Assembly: GCF_020379485.1 (NCBI RefSeq)
Contig: NC_063448.1
Span: 48,555,218 to 48,619,217 of the forward strand
DNA length: 64,000 nucleotides
Direction of reading: 5' to 3'
DNA from: Brassica napus
Lineage: Eukaryota > Streptophyta > Magnoliopsida > Brassicales > Brassicaceae
The notes below the pieces were generated by a model. The model ran no database searches. It was not told where the DNA came from and was given only the letters and a program-made list of their open reading frames with translations. Every line of letters begins with the position of its first letter. Position 1 is the first letter of the stretch. The position numbers and the translations under genes are program-made. Below, piece after piece: positions 56,001-64,000 of this stretch.

Positions 56001-57257
56001 TTAATCACTACGATCACCAAATTTTGCCCATACATTTTCAACTAAATCAGCTTTCAGACGCTCATGAATTTGTGGATCCCGAACCAGATTGCGAATGTTA
56101 AGCATATCAACATTCACACTTTCTCTCCTTCTCACCTTCGAACTTCGGCTAGATTCTCTTGACTCGAACTCAGATGTATTAGCTAGAATGTATCCTTGTC
56201 TTTCGTCCTCTACTATCATATTGTGCAATATGACACAGGCTCTCATTACCTTTCCTATCTTTTCTTTGTCCCATTTAAGAGCAGGGTTTTTAACAATTGC
56301 AAACCTCGATTGCAAGACTCCAAATGCCCGTTCGACATCTTTTCTGGTCGATTCTTGACGTTTTGCAAATGCCACTGCTTTAGGACCTTGAGGAAGCGGG
56401 ATGGATTGGATAAATGTTGCCCAATTAGGATAAATCCCGTCGGTAAGATAGTATGGCATACGATAAGTGTGGTTGTTGACCTTGAACTTCACTTTAGGAG
56501 CTCGACCTTATAAAATTTCATCAAAAACCGGTGACCGATGAAGAACATTGATATCGTTGAGGGTACCTGGTAATCCGAAAAATGAGTGCCATATCCAAAG
56601 ATCTTGTGATGCCACGGCTTCTAAGACAATTGTCGGTTTTCCCGAACCACGTGTGAACTGACCTTTCCAAGCAGTTGGGCAGTTTTTCCACTCCCAATGC
56701 ATACAATCGATGCTGCCTATCATTCCCGGAAACCCCTGTGCCTCTCCAGAATCAAGTAGTCTTTGAAGATCTTCAGGTGTTGGTTTTCTTTGATACTCAT
56801 CTCCAAACACTTGTATTATCGCTTCCGCGAAATTCTCCAAACATAAAATTGCAGTACTTGCCCCAAGTCGGAGATATTCGTCATTCGCATCTCTGGCACG
56901 ACCGTAAGCCAACATTCTCATAGCTGAAGTGCATTTTTGAAGTGTAGATAGGCCGTTCCTTCCATGAACATTTCTCCGTTGTTGAAAGTATGGAACTTCA
57001 TTACCTAGACGTTCGACAATGCGAAGGAACAATGACTTGTTCATTCGAAAACGTCGCCTAAACAAGTCGTGTGTGTATGTAGGATTTTCACTGAAATAGT
57101 CCTGCCAAAGTTGAATGTGTCCTACTTCCCGATCTCTTTCGATATAGACTCGTGTCTTCGGCTGTTTGGTAAGAGCAGACTCGATGTAATCATCAATTTG
57201 TTGGTCGACCATTTCTTCAAATACTCCATATACTTCATCATCTGAGTTGGTTGACAT
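56001..57257 (-). pseudogene. PIF/Harbinger transposase with one in-frame stop
   Basis: A single frame of 418 codons broken only by TAA at 56,510-56,508. The N-terminal half has a helix-turn-helix-like region (YTHDLFRRRFRMNKSLFLRI) and the DDE_Tnp_4 catalytic core: first Asp in GMIGSIDCMHWEWKNCP, second in GTLNDINVLHRSP, and the Glu region in RKDVERAFGVLQSRFAIV. The stop falls between the second Asp and Glu, in FDEIL(stop)GRAP where relatives have Gln, consistent with a CAA to TAA transition. As it stands the catalytic Glu would be lost. It ends KFGDRSD. It may be inactive, or rescued by readthrough or by other copies. Confidence 0.9.
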
Positions 57258-57309
57258 TGTTCCTGTTTTTTTAACATATACAAAAAATTATTGAATATTT
57301 TTAAAATCA

Positions 57310-57875
57310 ACCTTGAATTTTTTGGTGGTTGTTTGGTTGCTTCTTGTTGGTGATGTACGAAGAGGCAAAGATGTACGACGAAGTGATCACAGAGGGAGAT
57401 AGAGAGTGGACTTGAAGATGTGAATCGAAGAGAAACAAAGAATAATTTCTAAGGAAAAAGCATTCAGATAAAGAGAAGAAGTAGAGTTTTGATTTATAAA
57501 AGCATACATCAAGAGAGCATATTTATATATGCTTGTTTGTTACATAACCCGTGACATGACAAAGCATTGTAGAAACAAAGTACCACCCGTGAAACAAAGC
57601 AACATCAGTGTAGAAACCAACAAAATACTACACTGCATCCGATAGACATAAAGCATCCGAGAGACATAAAGCAACACACTTATTAAATCAGCAACAGACA
57701 CCAACCCGTGAGACAGCAACAGACACCAACCCGTGATACAGCAACTCCTGACATAGCAACTCGTGAGACAAAGCAACCTGCACAACAATAACGTGACAAC
57801 ATAAGTTAATTACTACACCTATTGAGGTAAATAAATAATGAAAACACAGAGATTCGATCAAGCAAGTTAACCAAA
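57310..57875. other. Intergenic DNA within Harbinger, with ACCCGTGA-type repeats
   Basis: Between the transposase start and the Myb-like gene stop. 57,545-57,780 holds several copies of CCGTGACA/CCGTGAGACA mixed with CAACA words (for example CAACAGACACCAACCCGTGA twice). This may be UTR or a protein-binding region. No gene. Confidence 0.5.
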
Positions 57876-58661
57876 TCAATCAAGGAGTTCAGATATGAGT
57901 TTTTGTTTGAGGGTTATTTCGTTAGGGGTTAGATCAGTCTCAATTTTGGCTAGTAGAAGTTGTAGGATTTTCTGCTGCGAGATCTTTTTTCTCTCAGCCA
58001 GGATGGTCTCTATTTGATCGAATGCAACTTCTTTCCCGTGCCTCTTGCGTTTGGCTGCTTTAGCAGCCTTAACACCAGCTGGTCTAACCTCGTCCTCAGC
58101 CATTACCTCTTCAGCTTCCTTCGTTTTCTCCTTCCCGCCATCTCTTGACTTGAAAACTGACTTCCACTTCTGATCATGTCTCAGTTCCCTCCAACAGTGT
58201 TCCATGGTGAATTTCGCTTGGTAATCATTGAAGAAAATCTCATGGGCAGCCTTCATCACATCATCATCATTTTGACCACTTGATTGGTGCTTCAAAGCCG
58301 CGTCGTAGCTTCCTACAAACTTGCACACTTGGTCGTTGACCCTTCCCCACCTCTGCTTACACTGACCCCACTCTCTTGGAGCGCTGCCAGTGAGCAGAGG
58401 GCTAGAATTCACGTACGCCTCTATTCTCCTCCAAAAGGAGGTGATCTTCTGCTCATTACTGACAATAGGGTCCTTGCTCGTGTTCACCCAACCACTGATG
58501 AGCACAAGGTCCTCTTTAGTTGACCACTTCCTCTTGGAAGCCGGTTTCATTAACCCAGGAGAGTTAGCTACTGCTTGTGGAGGGTCGCAGTCCGGGAATG
58601 GACTGCTCTGCGAAGCTAGTAGGGAAATGAAACCGGAAGTTTGTGTGGAAAAGGGTTCCAT
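57876..58661 (-). CDS. Myb/SANT-like Harbinger accessory protein
   Basis: Intronless ORF of 261 residues. A Myb/SANT-like DNA-binding domain spans about residues 42-115 (KRKWSTKEDLVLISGWVNTS, ITSFWRRIEAYVN, EWGQCKQRWGRVNDQVCKF). Then come MEHCWRELRHDQKWKSVF, a basic stretch (KAAKAAKRKRHGKE) that may be a nuclear signal, and a helical C-terminus (IETILAERKKISQQK). It is the ORF1 partner of PIF/Harbinger elements: in known systems this protein binds the transposase, brings it to the nucleus and contacts the ends. Host-genome relatives are often mis-annotated as glutathione S-transferase T3-like. The frame is intact. Confidence 0.9.
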   Translation of the reverse strand: MEPFSTQTSGFISLLASQSSPFPDCDPPQAVANSPGLMKPASKRKWSTKEDLVLISGWVNTSKDPIVSNEQKITSFWRRIEAYVNSSPLLTGSAPREWGQCKQRWGRVNDQVCKFVGSYDAALKHQSSGQNDDDVMKAAHEIFFNDYQAKFTMEHCWRELRHDQKWKSVFKSRDGGKEKTKEAEEVMAEDEVRPAGVKAAKAAKRKRHGKEVAFDQIETILAERKKISQQKILQLLLAKIETDLTPNEITLKQKLISELLD

Positions 58662-59049
58662 GGTTTTGGTTTATGTTTTAGTTATGGTTTAGGTTTATTT
58701 TTTAAGATAATGGGGTTTTGGTTCTCTATTTAAACTAGTTTTCACGCAGGTAGTAGAGCTAAATTAAATTCAACCAGCCAAGCATTGAATATAAAACCTA
58801 ATAGATAACAACTACTCCACACAGAGAAGTTAATACACATCAAATCAACAACTTAATACTATCAACTACTTAAACACAGATTTAATTCCACTGTACTTTG
58901 CTGAGCAAGGCTAGTCTTACTAATAAATACTTCTAGTTCACTTTAGTTTGCTTCCAAAAAAATATTTATAGTTCTAGTTATCAATTCACGCAAACACATT
59001 CCAGTCTACATCACAGCTAGAGATGGGTTAGAACATTTACCTCTCTATT

Positions 59050-59624
59050 TCAGTCGAAGCACACCTTCTCTAGGGTACCGACCTGGACTGTGAGGCTTCG
59101 AACCTGTTCCTGGACATGGAAACAACAAGAATACAGTGTTACTCATTAATATTAATAGAGGACATACATATTAAAGTAACAAAAATAAAGCAAGCTATTG
59201 TATTTACCTGCAGGCTCTCAATCTGGTAATTGAGACTCCACACCCCCTTGATAACCTCCTCAGCCTCTTCCAGACGCTTTCTCAGCCTTTCCATCTCCTC
59301 CTGGACACCAACCACCCAAGGATGACTATAATGCAACCCATTATCCTTGTTGACAACAGAAAACAAAATATTAGAGACAGTTCGAGTTTCATAATTTTTT
59401 ATGACATAGATTAAGGAAAATATACTAACTTCATAGTTTATGCACGTGAAGTAGCGCTTTCCAGGATGACTGTCGTAGTCTTCCTTCCCTCGTACCTCGT
59501 CAATGATTCTCCCACCGCAAGCACACCGTCTTGGAATACCGTACTGTGAATCCTCCACTAAGCCTAACATGTCGCAGTACTCCTTTTGTTTCTTTGAATG
59601 TCTTCGTTCTTCTGAGGGATCCAT
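59050..59624 (-). CDS. GRF-type zinc finger plus coiled-coil protein inside the Harbinger
   Basis: Three exons, 59624-59430, 59345-59208, 59109-59050, phase 0, about 130 residues. The zinc finger spans about 30-65: IPRRCACGGRIIDEV, then HPGKRYFTCINYE (CxC...C spacing of zf-GRF), followed by a coiled coil (EEMERLRKRLEEAEEVIKGV, then SLQEQVRSLTVQVGTLEKV). GRF fingers bind single-stranded or structured DNA in other proteins; plant relatives such as At4g04775 are uncharacterised. It is co-oriented with the two other genes and lies within the TIRs. ATGGATCC at 59624 is chosen as start; TGCAG just before it could be a leader-intron acceptor. Confidence 0.78.
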
Positions 59625-60343
59625 CTGCACCAGAAAACGAATTGATTAGAACAAACTAATGAAAAAATTTGATTACCCAAACACAAATCTCGACTCTATT
59701 AGAACAAACGAATCCTAACAAAGAAATCCCCTTTTCAAATTCATATCGACTCTATTAAACCCTAAAAAAGAAACCCTCTAATCGATTTCAGCTAATAGAA
59801 ATCTCTCAGACTCGATTTAGAACCCTAACGAAGAAATTTCCTAATTTATTTCCCCTACAGATCGATTTAGAACCGTAACAAACAAACCCCCTAATTGATT
59901 TCTCCTCCAGACTCTATTGGAGGAGAAACGCCCAATTCGAATTCGTATCGACGCTTTTCAACCCTAACAAAAAAAGAGACTGAGAAGAGAGAGGATTACA
60001 AAAGACGGTGAAGTCGATCAGAAAACTCTCCCTCGTCGATTTGATGGAAAAACGACCTCTCGATCGTCGTCGCTACAAAAATCGCCTCAGAACTCGAAAA
60101 CCGTAGCTTTTGGAAGAGAAGAGGAAATGAGGAGAAACACGCGAGGCGTGTCTTTTCCGCGTCGACAACCCTAAAACGTCAAGCCAATCCCGTGCCGACA
60201 CGTGTACTGAACTCGCTTCACACGAGATCACTCCAGCGGTCCAGTTCACTTAAAATAACCCATTTTTCATTTTCTTTTTTGATTAAAACCCTGTGAAACC
60301 CAGCCCATGAACCTCTTTTAATCTCTTGATGTACATGGTCTAA

Positions 60344-60840
60344 GGTTGCATAAAGCCACTATTGCTTTTGCTTTAACCCCAAGCGTGTCTTTGGGAGACT
60401 TGTGTCCGCTCCCTAAAACATGTGAGTGGAGCTTATAAGTTATAAGGATAGCAAATAAAGTTATCAATTAAAAACAATTATACGACGTATAATTAATTGT
60501 TTTGCAAGGCGATTAGGTAACGTTAGTAAATAAACTGATACATAAACAAACAGAAATGTTAATCGTTACTTTTTTTGTCGGTAATTAACGTGGTGGACAC
60601 TTCAAATCTAGCATCGATGAAAACTTAAAATATAGCGTTCAGGCTTTAAGTTATCCGTGATGTGGTCAACAGACCTAGACAAGATCATTACAAACACCAT
60701 CGCTTGACTTTGCTACTTGTATTCAAACGCTGACCTGGCAAGATCATATGATTCTCACACTAAACCCCTTTTGCCACGTGTGTCTTCCCCTCTATTTAAA
60801 CAAGTACACGATCACATTACTCATACACCACCATACCATA
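60344..60840 (+). promoter_or_regulatory. Promoter region with G-box and TATA
   Basis: CACGTG at 60,775-60,780 (as CCACGTGTGTC), TATTTAAA-type TATA near 60,792-60,800, and W-box cores (TTGAC on the plus strand near 60,706; GGTCAA near 60,663). The start codon at 60,841 lies about 45 bp after the TATA-like box. Confidence 0.55.
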
Positions 60841-61470
60841 ATGGAGAACCACGGGAGAGCCATAATAAACTCCAGCGATCAGCCGCCGGAGTTTGAGTTC
60901 GGATCTTTGACTCCATCATCTCCATCACAAGACTCAGAAAATTCTCCCGCCGATCACCTCTTCTTCAACGGCCGTCTCTTGCCACACGTTTTTCCAGCAC
61001 CGAACAATAACACCAGGTGGTCAATCTCACGTACAACCAGCGAACACATCTCCCGGAGCACTAGCACGAACAGCCGGAGTAGTTTCGGTAGTAGTAGTAA
61101 TAGCAGCTCAACTTCTAATTACTCTCCCAGAACGAGCAGTTTCAACGGTAACAACATCAGTACCATAAACCACAGGCCTTTGGATTTGAAGCCTACGACT
61201 AGTATATACGGCGAAACCGTAAATACGACGAATATGGTGAAAACGTCTCTATACAGGTCGTATTCATCACAGCGGTGGCAATATATAACTCCTGCACCGG
61301 TGAAAAGAAGTGGAGGGATAAGAGTCGGTGGCCGGAAGAAGAAGAAGGCGGCGAGGATTAGGAAGAAGGCGGAAGAGAGAAGAGGGAGTAGGGTGATGAA
61401 GTGGTGGAGAAGGATTTTAATGGCGGCGATTTTTGCTTGTAGAGAGTGCCATGCATTGGAGGGAGCCTAA
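60841..61470 (+). CDS. Small basic Ser-rich plant protein of unknown function
   Basis: Intronless, 209 residues from ATGGAGAACC (good context). The in-frame ATG at 60,748 is rejected because the G-box and TATA-like box lie within it. N-terminus: PPEFEFGSLTPSSPSQ followed by ADHLFFNGRLLPHVFP, a motif reminiscent of MAKR/BKI1-type plasma-membrane kinase regulators. A long Ser/Thr/Asn-rich region follows (SRTTSEHISRSTSTNSRSSF), then a strongly basic patch (GGRKKKKAARIRKKAEERRG) and a hydrophobic tail with Cys. The patch could be a nuclear signal or bind phosphoinositides. Function unknown; recalled collinear locus At3g15250, unnamed. Confidence 0.75.
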   Translation: MENHGRAIINSSDQPPEFEFGSLTPSSPSQDSENSPADHLFFNGRLLPHVFPAPNNNTRWSISRTTSEHISRSTSTNSRSSFGSSSNSSSTSNYSPRTSSFNGNNISTINHRPLDLKPTTSIYGETVNTTNMVKTSLYRSYSSQRWQYITPAPVKRSGGIRVGGRKKKKAARIRKKAEERRGSRVMKWWRRILMAAIFACRECHALEGA

Positions 61471-61474
61471 GAAA

Positions 61475-62085
61475 GACTTGAACGTGTTCATGGAAAACAA
61501 AGTATATTGAAACGTTCAAAATTTAAATTATGTATTGGGATTGTTGGTTTTCAAGATTGTGTATCTAATATTTTGGTTTTATAACACTAATTATAATTTT
61601 TAAACAAAACTACAATCTATCTTTTACGTATTTATAATTTATAATGTAAACTATAGTAAAATATCTATAAGTGTAAATTATAAGTTACACTTGTTGTCTT
61701 CTAACAAAAAGGTGTTTTAAAATCATATATCATTTTTTTTAACGCTGAATAATTATGCTATTAACTATGAGAAATATTACAGACGACTTTACAAACCGAC
61801 AATTCTATCTGCCGTATATGGATTGACGCTTGTGGCTTCCACAATCATATATCACTTTAGAAATTGAAATTGTTATCACTTAAAAACGGTCAAGAAAGCT
61901 TCAAGAAATAAATGTAATCTGCTGACAGAAAAATAACTAAATAAAAGAGTAGATTGATTGAAACAAGAGAGAGTAAACAACTATGTTCAACACAAAGTCA
62001 TGACAAAACCATCAAAACAACAAACAGAAGACATAAAAATAAAAGAAGCAAACTAAGTTCCATACGAGAGGCATACACGAAAATA
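61475..62085. other. Convergent intergenic region
   Basis: AT-rich 3' flanks of the two convergent genes. No gene seen. The plus-strand ORF at 61,954-62,220 is antisense to the downstream gene's last exon. Confidence 0.6.
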
Positions 62086-62088
62086 TCA

Positions 62089-63355
62089 TTACTCCAAGTA
62101 ACTCATGTTTCGGTGGTGACTATCAAGGCTCAAGAACTCACTCGGATTCGCATGACTCTCGGCGTTGCTCTGTTCTTGGCTCTGGTCCTGGTGGCTCTGA
62201 TGCTCTGGTTTGTCACCTAAACCCTCCGAGTCAAACAGAAGCTTAGCGTTGACGTTGTTAGTCAATGCATTGAAGAAAGATAGCCCTGTGGGCCATTTCA
62301 TGTCGGAGTCTGGTTCTTTGTTTGCATGCGGCATCACAGGGAAAGGCATGTGAGGCTGGTAGGCAGGCAAAGAGGATTGAGCCATCATTGGTCGTTGGCT
62401 GGAGCCACTCCAGTTGTAGAGAGGAAGCTGAGAGGGTTGCAGTTGTTGAGTCTGCGGAGGAAGTATAGGGTGGTTCGAGCCCATGAGGGATGTGTTTGAA
62501 GACGAAGGGCTGCGGTTTGAGGAGAAGAGCTGAGAGAGGTAAAAACCGGATTGGTAACCGAGTGATTCAAAGGTGTGCCTCATCCGAAGTACAAAGTGCA
62601 GGTCTTCAGGTATCTGAGTAAAATTCGGCCGGTTTAGAGAACATAACCGAAAGATCTCAAGTAAGAACGTTAATTTACTGTGAATTACTTACAATCTTGC
62701 AAGAACCGAGTTGTAGAAGGCCATGTCCAGCTTGAATAACAGCTATGGTCTGTATGTGCAATCAGAAACATCAAAAAAATTACTTGGGAAACAAGAAACC
62801 AAATAACAATACTATACCGATTATTACTTTATCTTACCTGAATTCCAGATTCAAACTGATCATTCCACTCTGAAGGAATCTGCATATTTTTAGAGATGGA
62901 TATCTCTAGGGTTACAAATCTACATATCCAAGTCTTGATTATACATAAATGTTCACTGATTTACTTACAGCATCAAAGGAGCTTTGCCAGTAACTGGAGG
63001 CATTAGATTCTGATTCGGTTTGTTCCTTGAAAACCCATTTGTGGCATTTATCAGAAGCAACCTTCCCCATTAACCTGTTAGCCAACAAATATGATATACG
63101 GAACCCAGACAAAAGGGAAGATAAATAGTTTCTACATTTGGTAAATTTGCTGTGATAAGGTCAAGAGTTTTGTACATTCACACAGCCAATAATGTAATTA
63201 AGGACCTACCAAATACCCACCCTTCGCCATAATTATATAACTGGATTGACATTTTGCTGAAAGATTTACGAACTGGATCTTCTCCTTCTATCTCTCCATA
63301 GCAATCTCCTGATCCTCCTCTTCCTCTGCAGTATCCATCTTCCCACATCAGCATC
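62089..63355 (-). CDS. WNK-related / bHLH-MYC_N domain protein, 5' end missing
   Basis: Five exons visible: 63355-63221, 63074-62969, 62879-62838, 62749-62693, 62613-62089, with phases that fit. The protein reads MLMWEDGYCRGRG, EDPVRKSFSKMSIQLYNYGE, GLMGKVASDKCHKWVFKEQT, IPSEWNDQFESGIQ, TIAVIQAGHGLLQLGSCK and IPEDLHFVLRMRHTFESLGY. That is the bHLH-MYC_N (GAF-like) domain shared with LONESOME HIGHWAY relatives. A Gln/Ser/Pro-rich tail follows, without a kinase or bHLH domain. Arabidopsis relatives are annotated as 'WNK-related', a misleading name. The N-terminal exon (with the usual FWxI start) is not found before the window edge, so a long first intron is likely. Recalled locus At3g15240. Confidence 0.85.
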
Positions 63356-63369
63356 CTGCAACCCCACAT

Positions 63370-64000
63370 ATCAATACTTCAATATACATCAAGCATGCAC
63401 ATGTACATGTACTGATCATATTAGTCATGTATTTAATTCGTTTAGTGAAACTAGTGTTCTCAAAATCGGTTTAGGTGGCGCTTATGGCAAACCGGGTCTA
63501 AAAACGATTTTTCTTAATGTGCGGTTAAAAGATCGGTACAATAGACATCCGCCTAACGATCTTTTGAAAATTGAGAGAAACTATGTTATTAGACAATATC
63601 GTCCTCGTTATATATAACCTACAGATGATGTCTTTTCTGCAGATCAATCTCTTTTTTTCTAGTTTAAGAGATTATATCTAAAAAGTGAGAGAAGGCTCAT
63701 ACCAAAAAGAAAAAAACAAACTTAAGAAAAGGTAGCCAACATAACTAGAAAAGGTAGATACAGTCGCAAAACATAACTGTGTTTTTGGTAAACATAACTA
63801 TGTTATGTTATCTATCATGTCTGCATTAAATCTTGATGCAGCAACTTTTGGATGTTTTTTAACTCGAGCCTATATTAATTATGGTCTTATCTAGTTTCTT
63901 GTCGGATAATAGGTTTGCGAGGAGAGCTTCTGGCCACTAAATACGATAAACCACAAGTGGAAAAGTTGACCTAATTTTTGTCATGCTTCAAAAAGACTAA
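63370..64000. other. Right edge, probable intron 1 of the WNK-related gene
   Basis: No coding similarity seen. Consistent with intron or upstream sequence of the gene on the minus strand. Confidence 0.4.

Larger units (their letters stand above)
55690..60340. mobile_element. PIF/Harbinger DNA transposon with three genes
   Basis: Left end GAGCATGTACATCAATGAACC; right end (reverse complement) GACCATGTACATCAAGAG. Target duplication TAA at 55,687-55,689 and 60,341-60,343. GGTTCAT words repeat just inside both ends (subterminal transposase-binding candidates). It contains, all on the minus strand, a GRF zinc-finger gene, a Myb/SANT-like gene and the transposase. It abuts the Tourist-like MITE and uses that MITE's TAA. 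Confidence 0.92.

Noticed and set aside
58284..58692. Plus ORFs opposite the Myb-like gene
   Set aside because: Shadows of the SANT-like domain coding strand.
60748..60840. Upstream in-frame ATG extending the basic Ser-rich protein by 31 residues
   Set aside because: The G-box and TATA-like box lie within this stretch and the ATG at 60,841 has better context.
61954..62220. Plus ORF with a hydrophobic C-terminus
   Set aside because: Antisense to the conserved last exon of the WNK-related gene.
1..64000. CRISPR arrays, operons, Shine-Dalgarno sites
   Set aside because: Plant nuclear DNA with introns; no direct-repeat/spacer arrays of that kind. The 172-bp array has no unique spacers.

Overview
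This is nuclear DNA of a flowering plant, almost certainly a Brassicaceae species and most likely Brassica or a close relative. Genes have short GT-AG introns, intergenic DNA is AT-rich, and the gene order reads as a collinear stretch of Arabidopsis chromosome 3 (from memory, the At3g15350 to At3g15240 interval): GT14 glycosyltransferase, proton pump interactor, VQ protein, 3-hydroxyacyl-CoA dehydrogenase, small LEA-like protein, SPL5, PP2C, a small unknown basic protein, and a WNK-related/bHLH-MYC_N protein. Locus equivalences rest on recalled synteny and protein recognition, not on a search.

Layout. 1-930 (minus): 5' part of a GT14 gene cut by the window edge. 1-10 kb: gene-poor, with two long direct repeats, small inverted-repeat elements, a tRNA-like SINE head, a nine-copy tandem array of about 172 bp (6.4-8.0 kb) and a fold-back element. 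10.9-13.2 kb (plus): seven-exon PPI gene. 13-20.6 kb: gene-free, with fold-back MITEs and a short Helitron-like element. 20.7-21.4 kb (plus): VQ gene. 22.1-22.8 kb: a histone H4 scrap and an uncertain coding block. 23.1-23.9 kb: an 866-bp near-perfect fold-back. 24.4-26.6 kb: divergent dehydrogenase and LEA-like genes sharing a 317-bp promoter rich in ABRE/G-box motifs. 29.4-30.0 kb: SPL5 with a miR156 site in its 3' UTR. 30.4-31.8 kb (minus): PP2C gene.

The 32.0-60.3 kb block is accessory DNA inserted between the PP2C gene and the next collinear gene. Its core is a three-deep nest. A minus-strand Helitron (32,732-52,236) carries intron-containing fragments of two unrelated host genes, an HSP90 and a SnRK2-type kinase. 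A plus-strand Athila/Tat-like Ty3/gypsy element (35,813-50,354, target duplication AGCCT) sits inside the HSP90 fragment. A second, minus-strand member of the same group (40,500-47,759, target duplication AAAAC) sits inside the first. Both retroelements have gag plus protease-like coding sequence and no visible reverse transcriptase or integrase, so they look non-autonomous. To the right lie a fold-back MULE-like MITE, a Tourist-like MITE, and directly abutting it a 4.65-kb PIF/Harbinger element (55,690-60,340, TAA duplications) with three genes: transposase (one in-frame stop), Myb/SANT-like partner, and a GRF zinc-finger/coiled-coil protein.

The host genes do not form one pathway. The recurring themes are stress and ABA (LEA-like gene, ABRE promoter, PP2C), defence or MAPK signalling (VQ), developmental phase change (SPL5/miR156), peroxisomal metabolism (dehydrogenase with PRL C-terminus) and plasma-membrane proton pumping (PPI).
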